Assembly (NCBI GenBank): GCA_963725315.1
Contig: CAVRYA010000004.1
Coordinates: forward strand, 496,001-560,000
DNA from: JBBRHQ01 sp963725315
GTDB lineage: Bacteria; Actinomycetota; Thermoleophilia; Solirubrobacterales; 70-9
Reading direction: 5' to 3'
Length of the DNA: 64,000 bases
In this document: positions 8,055-15,413 of the stretch, piece by piece
How the letters are laid out: the number at the start of each line of letters is the position of its first letter
Numbering within the stretch: the first letter of the stretch is position 1
Translations under genes and position numbers: made by a program
The notes under the pieces: generated by a model
Seen by the model: the letters and a program-made list of their open reading frames with translations, nothing else
Database searches by the model: none
Told to the model about the DNA's origin: nothing

Positions 8055-9086
8055 ATGCTCGACGGGCGTGCGAAGGAATGGCTGGAGGCGGGGAGCTTCT
8101 TCGAATGGGCGCCGCGCGAACCGATGCGCGGGACGAGCACTCTGCGGGTCTTCCACGCCGAGCGCGGCGACCCGGAGGCGCCCCTGCTCCTGCTCCTGCA
8201 CGGCTTCCCGACGAGCAGCGTCGACTACTACGACGTCGTCGACGCGCTCAGCCGCGAGCACCGGGTCTGCCTGCTCGACTTCCCGGGGTTCGGCTTCTCC
8301 GACAAGCCGGAGGGAGAGAGCTACACCCTCCGTCGCGATTGCGAGCTGGTCGAGCACTACCTCAGCGAGGTCGTCGGCGCGCAGGCGGGGGCGGTCGTTG
8401 CCCATGACCGCGGCGACAGCGTTGCCCTGACCCTCGCGGCCCGCTGCGCTGCCGCCGAGGCGCACTTCGAGCTGCGCCACCTCGTGCTCAGCAACGGCAA
8501 CATGTTCCTTCCCCTCTCGAACCTGACCGAGTTCCAGCGGCTGACCCTCGATCCCGAGTCCGCTCCTCAGGTCATGGCCCAGGTGACCCCGGAGCTGCTC
8601 GCCTCCGGCATGGGCGAGCAGACCTTCACCCCGCCGCGCCCTCCGGACGACCCGGCCATCGAAGCTCTCGCGCAGACCTTCGCCTACAACGATGGCGTCG
8701 CTGTTCTCCACGACACGATCCAATACTTGGTCGAGCGCTCCCGCAGCGAGCAGGAGTGGCTCGAGGCGCTGGGGCGCTCGCCGGTCCCGACCACCATCGT
8801 CTGGGGTCTCTACGACGTCGTCTCGCCGCTGCGGGTGGCCGCCTACATCTGGAACACCTACCTGGCCAGCAAGCCGGGCGACAACCAGCTCTGGCTCCTT
8901 CCCCGCGCCAACCACTACCTCCAGGAGGACCAGCCGCAGGAGTTCGCCGAGGTCGTGACGACGGCCCTGTCGCAGCGCTCTCCCGAAGCCCCGGGCCCGC
9001 TATCGGAGGCGGCCGGGGCTCCGATCCTCGTGGATCGCTCGCGGCCTGAGCTGCGCGCCGCCAAGGACGTGCTCGCGAGCGCCTGA
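8055..9086 (+). CDS. Alpha/beta hydrolase with Asp nucleophile (dehalogenase/epoxide hydrolase-like)
   Basis: A 343-residue alpha/beta-hydrolase (a GTG at 8040 would add five residues). The oxyanion-hole HGFPTSS is near residue 47, the nucleophile elbow is VAHDRGDSVA at about residue 118, and the catalytic His is in PRANHYLQED near residue 285. The HDRG elbow puts Asp, not Ser, at the nucleophile, as in haloalkane and fluoroacetate dehalogenases and epoxide hydrolases. The cap region between about 150 and 220 is conserved in length. Cytoplasmic, no signal peptide. Substrate cannot be read from the sequence. Confidence 0.85.
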   Translation: MLDGRAKEWLEAGSFFEWAPREPMRGTSTLRVFHAERGDPEAPLLLLLHGFPTSSVDYYDVVDALSREHRVCLLDFPGFGFSDKPEGESYTLRRDCELVEHYLSEVVGAQAGAVVAHDRGDSVALTLAARCAAAEAHFELRHLVLSNGNMFLPLSNLTEFQRLTLDPESAPQVMAQVTPELLASGMGEQTFTPPRPPDDPAIEALAQTFAYNDGVAVLHDTIQYLVERSRSEQEWLEALGRSPVPTTIVWGLYDVVSPLRVAAYIWNTYLASKPGDNQLWLLPRANHYLQEDQPQEFAEVVTTALSQRSPEAPGPLSEAAGAPILVDRSRPELRAAKDVLASA

Positions 9087-9133
9087 CAGAGGAGTCGCGG
9101 CTGGAGATCTGAGCGCGCAGGAGCCGGAGCCCG

Positions 9134-9149
9134 TGTGAGCGAGCTCACG
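9134..9149 (+). promoter_or_regulatory. CRP/GlxR-like palindromic site
   Basis: TGTGAGCGAGCTCACG at 9134-9149 matches the CRP-family consensus TGTGA-N6-TCACA with one mismatch. It lies 72 bp upstream of the UspA-like start at 9221. A cAMP-responsive regulator is plausible because the window also encodes a class III adenylyl cyclase, but no CRP gene is present here. Confidence 0.45.
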
Positions 9150-9220
9150 TGAACGGAGAGGCGGCACCCGCCGTACATCCAATCCCATCGGATCAAGCTC
9201 GCACTGAAAGGAGCCCGCCC

Positions 9221-9682
9221 ATGCAGGCCGATTCCCGTCGCATCCTGATCATCGCCCACCGCGCCGCCGACGACCTGGCGCTGCTCAACATGGTCGCGAA
9301 GCGCGCGGGCGAGTCCCCCGCGATCTTCACGCTGCTCGTTCCCGCGGTCGCTCACGGACTTCACCGCGTGATCGACCCCGAGGATCAATGCTGCGCGGAT
9401 GCCGAGGCGACGCTGGAGGCGGCGATGCCGGCCCTCAGCGAGGCAGCGGGCGCGCCGATCACGGGCATGATCGGTAGCCACGATCCGTTCGCCGCCGCGC
9501 TGGACGCGCTCAACGCGGGCGCCTACGACGAGGTGATCGTCTCGACGCGGCCGGCTCGGCTCTCGCGCTGGCTTCGGCTCGACCTGCCACGCAAGATCGC
9601 TTCACTCGGCATCCCGGTAGTCACCGTGGAGAGCGGCGGGAAGCGCGCCTTCTCAACCGCTCCTCTCAGAGCCGCCGCCTGA
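9221..9682 (+). CDS. UspA-like universal stress / adenine-nucleotide alpha-hydrolase-fold protein
   Basis: A 153-residue single-domain protein with RRILIIAHRAADDLALLNMV at the N-terminus and DALNAGAYDEVIVSTRPARL followed by PRKIASLGIPVVTVE, the strand-helix order of Usp/HUP-fold proteins. The ATG at 9221 is preceded by AAAGGAG at seven-base spacing, which decides it over an upstream in-frame ATG. The classical ATP-binding G-2x-G-9x-G(S/T) motif is not obvious, so nucleotide binding is uncertain. A CRP-like palindrome lies upstream, suggesting control by nutrient or energy state. It is monocistronic, ending before a convergent gene. Confidence 0.65.
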   Translation: MQADSRRILIIAHRAADDLALLNMVAKRAGESPAIFTLLVPAVAHGLHRVIDPEDQCCADAEATLEAAMPALSEAAGAPITGMIGSHDPFAAALDALNAGAYDEVIVSTRPARLSRWLRLDLPRKIASLGIPVVTVESGGKRAFSTAPLRAAA

Positions 9683-9709
9683 CCTAGCGGGGCGAAGCGG
9701 CGGAAGGGA

Positions 9710-10351
9710 TCAACCGGTTGCGTCGGGGAACTCGCCCCCCCTGGCAAAGTGGCGGGCGCTGCCGATCAGCCTGGTGTAGGCGCTTGCGCCGGAGTAGGTC
9801 AGGTGGATACCGTCCGGCTGGAACCAGCCGTTGCGCCCCCTGCTGAGCCGAACCCAGTCGAGCAGCAGGATGCGCCGCCGGTGAGCGCGGGCGGCGTGGC
9901 GGACGACGTCGGCGTCGTGGCTGGTGCCGCCGCCCAGCTCGCGCGGCACGATCAGCCCCAGCACCCGCTTCGGGCCGAGGATATGCAGCGTGTGGCGCAC
10001 GTTGCGGGAGGTGATCGACCCGTCGGCGCCGAGGCCGATCACCACCAGGTGCGGGAGCTTCTCGGCCCGCTTGTAGTGGCGAAGGACCCGCTCCCCTTGG
10101 CCCCACTGGCGGCATCCCCGGGCGTTGACCTTGTAGCCGATCCGCGCCAGCTTCGGAACCGCCAGCAGCATCACCGAGTCGCCGATCGCGAGCGGCGCCC
10201 TGCCACCGGGGTTCACCCTCTTCTGCGCCCGGGCCCGCTCCACCCCTCCGCAGGCGGCCGGCGCGGGGGAGGCGCCCAGGCTCAGCAGGACGCCGGTCGC
10301 GGCGATCGCCGCGACCGGCGTCGCACAGCGCCTGCCCCCCGGCCAGGTCAA
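9710..10351 (-). CDS. Secreted SGNH-like hydrolase/acyltransferase domain protein (copy A)
   Basis: A 213-residue protein starting at TTG 10351 with a hydrophobic signal (PVAAIAATGVLLSLGASPAP). The SGNH fold is indicated by LAIGDSVMLL (Ser at about residue 59) and by the C-terminal PDGIHLTYSGA carrying the DxxH pair. The block with Gly/Asn is replaced by IGLGADG, so the oxyanion hole may differ. This layout matches the small extracellular SGNH domain found at the end of OatA-type peptidoglycan/polysaccharide O-acyltransferases. It is strikingly similar to the protein at 11825-12469. It follows a Cys-rich secreted protein gene by 10 bp in the same direction. Catalytic role is an inference. Confidence 0.7.
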   Translation of the reverse strand: MTWPGGRRCATPVAAIAATGVLLSLGASPAPAACGGVERARAQKRVNPGGRAPLAIGDSVMLLAVPKLARIGYKVNARGCRQWGQGERVLRHYKRAEKLPHLVVIGLGADGSITSRNVRHTLHILGPKRVLGLIVPRELGGGTSHDADVVRHAARAHRRRILLLDWVRLSRGRNGWFQPDGIHLTYSGASAYTRLIGSARHFARGGEFPDATG

Positions 10352-10361
10352 GCGCCGGCGC

Positions 10362-10748
10362 TCAGACCTGCTGCGTGTAAGAGAACTTGACCCGCTTCGA
10401 GCCGCGCTTGCAGGAGACCTTGACGCTGTACTGGATGTGAGGGGCGAGGGTGCGCTTGCCCTCCCCGCACTTGAACTTCTTCACCCGGTTGGGGCAGTGG
10501 CCGTTCAGCCCGCCGTGCTTGTAGCGGCACTTGGTGTAGCCCTTGACCACCGCCTTGCCCTTGGCGCAGGAGGTGTGGCCCACCGCCAGCGAGGTGGTGT
10601 ACATGTTGTGCCCGTAGGCTCGCGCGGAGACGTTGCAGCTCTTCGAGGCGCTGGCCTCGCTGCGGGCGCCGGCCCCGGGGGCTGCGAGCGCTGCAGTGGC
10701 GAGCGCCGCGGCGGCGAGCGTCATCGCGATCTTCAGGGTGCTTCTCAT
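10362..10748 (-). CDS. Small Cys-rich secreted protein
   Basis: A 128-residue protein with a clear signal peptide (MRSTLKIAMTLAAAALATAA, cleavage after GAGA) and a mature, strongly basic region with six cysteines (in SCNVS, SCAKG, KCRYK, HCPNR, KCGEG and SCKRG), consistent with three disulphides. Start ATG is supported by AAAGGA upstream. No recognised family. It lies between the two related SGNH-like genes, 10 bp upstream of copy A, and may be co-transcribed with it. Possible roles include cell-wall or polymer binding, but nothing in the sequence proves this. Confidence 0.65.
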   Translation of the reverse strand: MRSTLKIAMTLAAAALATAALAAPGAGARSEASASKSCNVSARAYGHNMYTTSLAVGHTSCAKGKAVVKGYTKCRYKHGGLNGHCPNRVKKFKCGEGKRTLAPHIQYSVKVSCKRGSKRVKFSYTQQV

Positions 10749-10821
10749 TCTCTGGGGTTCCTTTCTCCCTGGCTTATCCGTGCAAAGGGTGCGGCATCCT
10801 AGCGAACCGAGATCTCCGAGA

Positions 10822-11847
10822 TCAGGGCTCGCAAGCGGTGAAGGTCTCGAGGTTGGTGCAGGTGTCCTCGCGCGGCCCGCCGTTGCCGCGGTCGGCGGCG
10901 CCGGGCCCTCCGTCGAGGAGGTCGTTCCCGCCGATCTCGCACGATGCCCCGGCGCAGGGCTGGATGTCGCCGAAGAGGCGGTCGTCGCCCTCCTCCCCGT
11001 AGATCTGGTCGTCGTCCTCGTCGCCGATCAGGGTGTCGTCCTCCGCCCCGCCGCGGATCACGTCGTCATCGCCGTAGCCCTCGATGCGGTCCTTGCCCGC
11101 GTCGCCGTAGAGCTGATCGGCGCCGCTGTAGCCGAGGATCCGATCGTCGCCCCCGTCACCGTGGACGGTGTCATCACCGGGCCCTGCCCCGATCAGGTCG
11201 CCTCCGCCGCCGCCGTCGATCGTGTCGTCCGCCGCCGAACCGACTAGGGAGTTCCGCTTCTCGTCGCCCTTGATCGTGTCGGAGGAGAGCGAGCCCATCA
11301 CTCCCTCGATCCCGACCAACCGGTCGAGGCCCTGGCCGGTCGCCTCGCCGGCCTCCAGGTCGACGCTCACCCCGCCCCCTCTGCCGGCGTAGGAGGCGAC
11401 ATCGGCACCGGCCGGCGTGCCGGCGTCGGGGCCGCCGGCGATCAGGTCGCCGTCCTCGGCCCCCTCCATGTAGTCGATCCCGTGCTGGCCGCGCAGCCTG
11501 TCGCGGCCCTGCCCGCCATAGAGGGTGTCGCGGTTGTCGCCCCCGTCGATCCGGTCGCCCCCCGTGTCGCCCCAGGCGAAGTCGGCGCCCCGCCCCGCGC
11601 AGATCACGTCGTTGCCGCCGCGGCCGTGGACCTCGTCGTTGCCGGCCCGGGCCGCGATCACGTCGCGGTGGTTGGTGCCGGAGATCCGGTCGGGCTTCGA
11701 GCTGCCGACGATCGTCGCCCGCAGGCCCTGGCACTCGACCCGGGACCGAGCGCCCGGCTTGGCGGATGCGATGCCGGCGCCGCTGAGGCCGGCGAGCGCC
11801 ACCGCCGCCAGTGCGGCCGCGAGGCTAGTGCGAGAAGCGGGCGCCAT
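10822..11847 (-). CDS. Secreted RTX-type calcium-binding repeat protein
   Basis: A 341-residue protein with an N-terminal signal (RTSLAAALAAVALAGLSGAG) followed by repeated nonapeptide-like units such as GGNDVICAGRGADFAWGD, GDDTVHGDGGDDRILGYSG and YGEEGDDRLFGD, the GGxGxDxux motif of hemolysin-type calcium-binding (RTX) parallel beta-rolls. There is a less regular interruption around DVASYAGRGGGVSVDLEAG. Four C-terminal cysteines could close the roll. The ATG at 11847 is chosen over an upstream frame extension because it gives the signal peptide; it overlaps the end of the upstream SGNH-like gene by 23 bp, implying coupling. No catalytic domain is attached, so it is likely a structural or adhesive surface protein. 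Confidence 0.8.
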   Translation of the reverse strand: MAPASRTSLAAALAAVALAGLSGAGIASAKPGARSRVECQGLRATIVGSSKPDRISGTNHRDVIAARAGNDEVHGRGGNDVICAGRGADFAWGDTGGDRIDGGDNRDTLYGGQGRDRLRGQHGIDYMEGAEDGDLIAGGPDAGTPAGADVASYAGRGGGVSVDLEAGEATGQGLDRLVGIEGVMGSLSSDTIKGDEKRNSLVGSAADDTIDGGGGGDLIGAGPGDDTVHGDGGDDRILGYSGADQLYGDAGKDRIEGYGDDDVIRGGAEDDTLIGDEDDDQIYGEEGDDRLFGDIQPCAGASCEIGGNDLLDGGPGAADRGNGGPREDTCTNLETFTACEP

Positions 11848-12469
11848 GGGGGGTCGTGCCCGGCTGGGAGAAGCGGGTCCCCTTGGCGAGGAGGCGGGCG
11901 AAAGCCGCGGCGCCGGCGTAGGAGAGGTGGGCATGGTCGGGCTGGAACCAACCGTTGTGGCGGCGGCTGTAGCGGACCCAGTCGAAGAGCACGATCCGGG
12001 CCCTGTGCTTGCTCGCGGCCTTGCGCATCACGGTGGCGTCGAAGCCGGCGCCGCCGCCCAGCTCGTGCGGGGTCACCAGTCCGAGGATGCGGTCGGGGCC
12101 GGCGATCCGCAGCGCCTCGTTGATCTGGGCCATCTTCACCCGCCCGTCGGTGCCGAGGGCGAGGACGACCAGGCGCGGCAGCCTGCCCGCCCGGCGCTGC
12201 TTGCGCATCACGCCGAGGCCCTCGGCGAACGAGCGGCAGCTCTGGCCGTTGGTGTCGTAGCCGACCCCGGCCAGGTTGTTGAGCGCCAGCAGCATCACCG
12301 AGTCGCCGACCGCCAGCGGCGCAGGCCCGCCGGGGTTGACGTCCTTGGTCGCCTTGACCCTGTAGGCGTGCCCGCAGCCGCGGCGGGCCGAGGCGCCCCC
12401 CGGCAGGGAGATGGCGAAAACAACGGCCGCCAGGGCCGCCATCGTTACGAGTTGGCTGAAACGAAACAC
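11825..12469 (-). CDS. Secreted SGNH-like hydrolase/acyltransferase domain protein (copy B)
   Basis: A 214-residue paralogue of the protein at 9710-10351. It starts at GTG 12469 with a signal peptide (VTMAALAAVVFAISLPGG). Shared landmarks are VNPGGPAPLAVGDSVMLLAL (Ser about residue 57), ELGGGAGFDATVMRKAA, RIVLFDWVRYSRRHNGWFQP and the C-terminal PDHAHLSYAGA, where Asp and His of the DxxH motif are kept although the middle residues differ from copy A. It is the first gene of a minus-strand pair with the RTX protein and is divergent from the MBOAT/SGNH pair, whose job it may complement at the cell surface. Confidence 0.7.
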   Translation of the reverse strand: MFRFSQLVTMAALAAVVFAISLPGGASARRGCGHAYRVKATKDVNPGGPAPLAVGDSVMLLALNNLAGVGYDTNGQSCRSFAEGLGVMRKQRRAGRLPRLVVLALGTDGRVKMAQINEALRIAGPDRILGLVTPHELGGGAGFDATVMRKAASKHRARIVLFDWVRYSRRHNGWFQPDHAHLSYAGAAAFARLLAKGTRFSQPGTTPHGARFSH

Positions 12470-12553
12470 CTGTCTTTTGAAAACCCTCTGCGCGCCGGCA
12501 GTTGCGGATGGCTAGGATCGCACGTCGCTGAGACGCGTGGCAGGGTATCTCCC

Positions 12554-12568
12554 GGAGGTTGACCGCTG
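12554..12568 (+). promoter_or_regulatory. Shine-Dalgarno deciding a CTG start codon
   Basis: GGAGG at 12554-12558 is followed after seven bases by CTG (12566-12568), which begins the reading frame LLFPTIEFAIFFPIV. A TGA at 12560-12562 closes the frame just upstream, so no other start lies before the conserved N-terminus; the next candidate is GTG 12608. Confidence 0.6.
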
Positions 12569-13963
12569 CTTTTCCCCACCATCGAATTCGCGATCTTCTT
12601 CCCGATCGTGCTGACTCTGTCCTGGGTGCTGATGCCGCGCCAGCCCCTGTGGAAGCCGTTCATCGTGATCGCGAGCTACGTCTTCTACGCGGCCGCCAAC
12701 CCCCGCTTCTGCCTGCTGCTCGGCGGCATCACCCTGATCAGCCAGATCGCCGCGCAGATGCTTGCGCGCACCGAGGACGAGACCCGGCGCAAATGGATCA
12801 CCGGGGTAGCGGTCGGGCTGGACCTCGCCACCCTGGCCGTGTTCAAGTACTACTCGTTCTTCGTCCAGGACATCTCCGACGTCCTCGACACGATGCACCT
12901 CACCACGCCGCTGCCGCTGCTCACGGTCGCCCTGCCGATCGGGATCAGCTTCTTCACCTTCCAGGCGATCACCTACGTGGTCGACGTCAAGCGCCGCCAG
13001 GTCGAGCCCGCCTCGACCATCGACGCCGCGATCTACCTGAGCTTCTTCCCGCACCTGGTGGCCGGGCCGATCGTCCGCGCCAGCGAGTTCCTGCCGCAGC
13101 TGAAGGCTCCGCGCGACCCCAGCCGGGTCGCGGTCGGCGCCGGCCTGGCTCTGATCGCCCTGGGGCTGGTCAAGAAGGTGATGATCGCCGACTACCTGGC
13201 GCGCACCATCGTCGATCCCGTCTTCGGCGTGCCGCAGGCCTACGCAGGGCCGGACCTGGTGGTCGCCGCCTACGCCTACGCCGCGCAGATCTACTGCGAC
13301 TTCTCCGGCTACACGGACATGGCGATCGGGCTCGCACTGCTGATGGGCTTCATCTTCCCGCAGAACTTCAACAGCCCCTACCGGGCGACCGGCTTCCGCG
13401 ACTTCTGGCGCCGCTGGCACATGACCCTGTCGCGCTTCCTGCGCGACTACCTCTACATCCCGCTCGGCGGCAGCCGCGGCAGCCGCCTCTTCACCTACCG
13501 CAACCTGATGATCACGATGATCCTCGGCGGCCTCTGGCACGGGGCCGCCTGGACCTTCGTCCTCTGGGGGACCTTCCAGGGCCTGGGGTTGGTCAGCGAG
13601 CACGCCCTGGCGGGGAGGATCGGCCGCCGCATCCCTGGCTGGCTGCGCTGGTTCGGCACCTTCAACCTGATCGTCTTCGGCTGGATCCTCTTCCGCTCGA
13701 CCGACCTCGGCCTGTTCGGCACCTACGTCAGCCGGCTCTTCGTCGCCGGACCACCCACCCTGATCACCCTCCCGGTCGTGCTGGCGCTCGTGGTGGTGAT
13801 CGGAATGCAGCTGCTGCCGCCGCGCCCGGTCGAGCGCCTCCAGACCTGGATCGAGGGCCTCAACCCGATCGGCCTCGCCGGCGGGGTCGCGGCGACGATC
13901 CTGATCGTCGGCGCCACCGTCCCCAGCCAGGGCGTCCCGCCGTTCATCTACTTCCAGTTCTAA
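12566..13963 (+). CDS. MBOAT family O-acyltransferase (AlgI/DltB/PatA-like)
   Basis: A 465-residue polytopic membrane protein of the MBOAT family, which moves acyl groups across the membrane to O-acylate extracellular polymers. The family N-terminus MLFxTxEFxxFFPIV is matched only if translation starts at the CTG at 12566. Further landmarks are FFTFQAITYVVDVKR, FFPHLVAGPIVRASEFLPQL, YCDFSGYTDMAIGLALLMGF, FWRRWHMTLSRFLRDYLYIP and GGLWHGAAWTFVLWG, which contains the catalytic His. About ten hydrophobic segments. It is followed 18 bp later by a membrane-anchored SGNH protein, the usual partner (AlgJ/AlgX, DltD or PatB role). The polymer modified is unknown. Confidence 0.9.
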   Translation: MLFPTIEFAIFFPIVLTLSWVLMPRQPLWKPFIVIASYVFYAAANPRFCLLLGGITLISQIAAQMLARTEDETRRKWITGVAVGLDLATLAVFKYYSFFVQDISDVLDTMHLTTPLPLLTVALPIGISFFTFQAITYVVDVKRRQVEPASTIDAAIYLSFFPHLVAGPIVRASEFLPQLKAPRDPSRVAVGAGLALIALGLVKKVMIADYLARTIVDPVFGVPQAYAGPDLVVAAYAYAAQIYCDFSGYTDMAIGLALLMGFIFPQNFNSPYRATGFRDFWRRWHMTLSRFLRDYLYIPLGGSRGSRLFTYRNLMITMILGGLWHGAAWTFVLWGTFQGLGLVSEHALAGRIGRRIPGWLRWFGTFNLIVFGWILFRSTDLGLFGTYVSRLFVAGPPTLITLPVVLALVVVIGMQLLPPRPVERLQTWIEGLNPIGLAGGVAATILIVGATVPSQGVPPFIYFQF

Positions 13964-13981
13964 GGTCTCCGTCTCGAACCG

Positions 13982-15007
13982 ATGCCACAGCACTCAGACG
14001 ACAGCGAGATGAGCCGCTTCGACCGCGAGGGCGTGCGCCACTTCAGCGCCCGCCAGTCGGTCCTCGCGGTGGCGCTGGTGATGGCGATCCTCGTCGTCTT
14101 CTCCGGCGGCAGCGTGCTCCACGCAGGCGAGGAGCAGGCGCCGGGGATCGGTCACGACGTGATCACCGCGGTCGGCAAGCCGACCAACTCGATCGCCGAC
14201 AGCCTCCCGTTCCAGCAGGTCTCGCACAAGCTCACCTCGCCGCTCAACCCCAACCAGAACCTCGACAACGGCGGCCAGTTTAAGACCGGCGCCCTCGCCC
14301 TCCAGGGCGGCCGCATCCCGCCGATCACCCCGGAGGCCTTCGACCCGGTCGAGATCGGCAGCAAGCCGCCTCCGAAGAAGGAGCTCGGCACCCTGCTGGT
14401 CACCGGGGACTCGCTCTCGCAGCCGCTCGACACCCAGCTCGCCCAGCGCCTCGCCCCGGACGGCGTCGAGGTGGTCCGCGACTCGCATCCGGGAACCGGG
14501 ATCTCCAATCCCACCCTGGTCGACTGGGGGCAGCTCTCCAAGGCGCAGGTCTCCGAGAACCACCCCGACGCGGTCGTCGCCTTCATCGGCGCCAACGAGG
14601 GCTACCCGCTGCCGGGGCCGGGGGGCAAGAGCCTGCCCTGCTGCGGGCCGCAGTGGGCCGCGGTCTTCGCCAACCGCCTGCGCCAGATGATGGACAACTA
14701 CCGGCAGGGAGGCGCTGCCCGCGTCTACTGGCTGACCGTCCCGACCCCGCGCGACAGCTATCGCCAGACCGTCGAAAAGGCCGTCAACGCAGCGATCCGG
14801 GTCGCCGCCCAGCCCTGGATGGACCAGATCCGGATCGTCGACACGGTGCCGATCTTCACCCCCGGCGAGCACTACCGCGACGCGATCGACATCGGTGGCG
14901 ACCAGACGATCGTCCGCGAGTCCGACGGCATCCATCTCAACGACGCCGGCTCGGGCGTAGCGGCAGACCAGGTCCTGCGGCGCGTTGATCAGGACTTCAA
15001 GTACTGA
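13982..15007 (+). CDS. Membrane-anchored SGNH hydrolase-like protein, MBOAT partner
   Basis: A 341-residue protein with an N-terminal membrane anchor (SVLAVALVMAILVVFSGGSV, residues about 26-45) and an extracellular SGNH domain: LLVTGDSLSQP (Ser near 143), FIGANEGYPLPG (Gly/Asn oxyanion block near 202) and ESDGIHLNDAGSGVA (Asp/His near 315). All catalytic blocks are present. It resembles the DUF459/DltD-AlgJ type partners that complete acyl transfer after the MBOAT channel, and it lies 18 bp downstream of the MBOAT gene. A CC pair in SLPCCGPQW and a Pro-rich linker are also present. Acceptor polymer not determined. Confidence 0.82.
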   Translation: MPQHSDDSEMSRFDREGVRHFSARQSVLAVALVMAILVVFSGGSVLHAGEEQAPGIGHDVITAVGKPTNSIADSLPFQQVSHKLTSPLNPNQNLDNGGQFKTGALALQGGRIPPITPEAFDPVEIGSKPPPKKELGTLLVTGDSLSQPLDTQLAQRLAPDGVEVVRDSHPGTGISNPTLVDWGQLSKAQVSENHPDAVVAFIGANEGYPLPGPGGKSLPCCGPQWAAVFANRLRQMMDNYRQGGAARVYWLTVPTPRDSYRQTVEKAVNAAIRVAAQPWMDQIRIVDTVPIFTPGEHYRDAIDIGGDQTIVRESDGIHLNDAGSGVAADQVLRRVDQDFKY

Positions 15008-15049
15008 GCCGGCCTCGGTGGATTCGGCCTGAGGGGTCATGGCTCCTGG

Positions 15050-15143
15050 CCGGCGGGTCCTGTCATGGGATGGGACCCACCATTGCCTGCGCTCCACGGC
15101 GGGTGCTCGGCAATGGGTCCTCCCATCCCATGCCACCCGCCGG
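15050..15143. repeat. Large imperfect inverted repeat (hairpin)
   Basis: The left arm (15050-15087) and right arm (15109-15143) are near-complementary: CATGGGATGGGA and CCATTGCC on the left pair with TCCCATCCCATG and GGCAATGG on the right, and the outer CCGGCGGGT pairs with ACCCGCCGG. The loop is about 21 nt. It could terminate the MBOAT-SGNH transcript (no U-run) or be a small mobile repeat. Confidence 0.6.
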
Positions 15144-15400
15144 AGAGGAGTGAATGGGCCTCAGGTCCGAGTCCCCCGCCCGGGCTCCAGTGCTGCGAGC
15201 CAAGATGACCGGCCGCTTGCTGAGTAGCTGACTGCCGCGATGTGAGCCGGCGAGCACCGTGCGGATCCTGCCGCGGGTGGTGCGGGGCGTGGGCTCCTCG
15301 CCCGCAGCTTGCGAGGACGAGGAGTCCTCCCCCGCGACAGGACCCGCGGCCCTGTTCCGCCCGTCCAACGCCGGTTCGCATCGAATTAACCAGCGCTCCG

Positions 15401-15413
15401 TAGTCTTCGGCCG
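15401..15413 (+). promoter_or_regulatory. Leaderless-type -10 element (TAGTCT) of RND gene
   Basis: TAGTCT at 15401-15406 lies seven bases before the GTG start at 15414, and no Shine-Dalgarno is visible, consistent with a leaderless mRNA. Confidence 0.5.

Larger units (their letters stand above)
15008..15413. other. 406-bp intergenic region with a large imperfect inverted repeat
   Basis: No gene is supported here. The region holds the inverted repeat at 15050-15143 and, at its right end, the -10 element of the RND transporter gene (15401-15406). The remaining sequence (about 15145-15400) is GC-rich without recognisable features. Confidence 0.6.
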
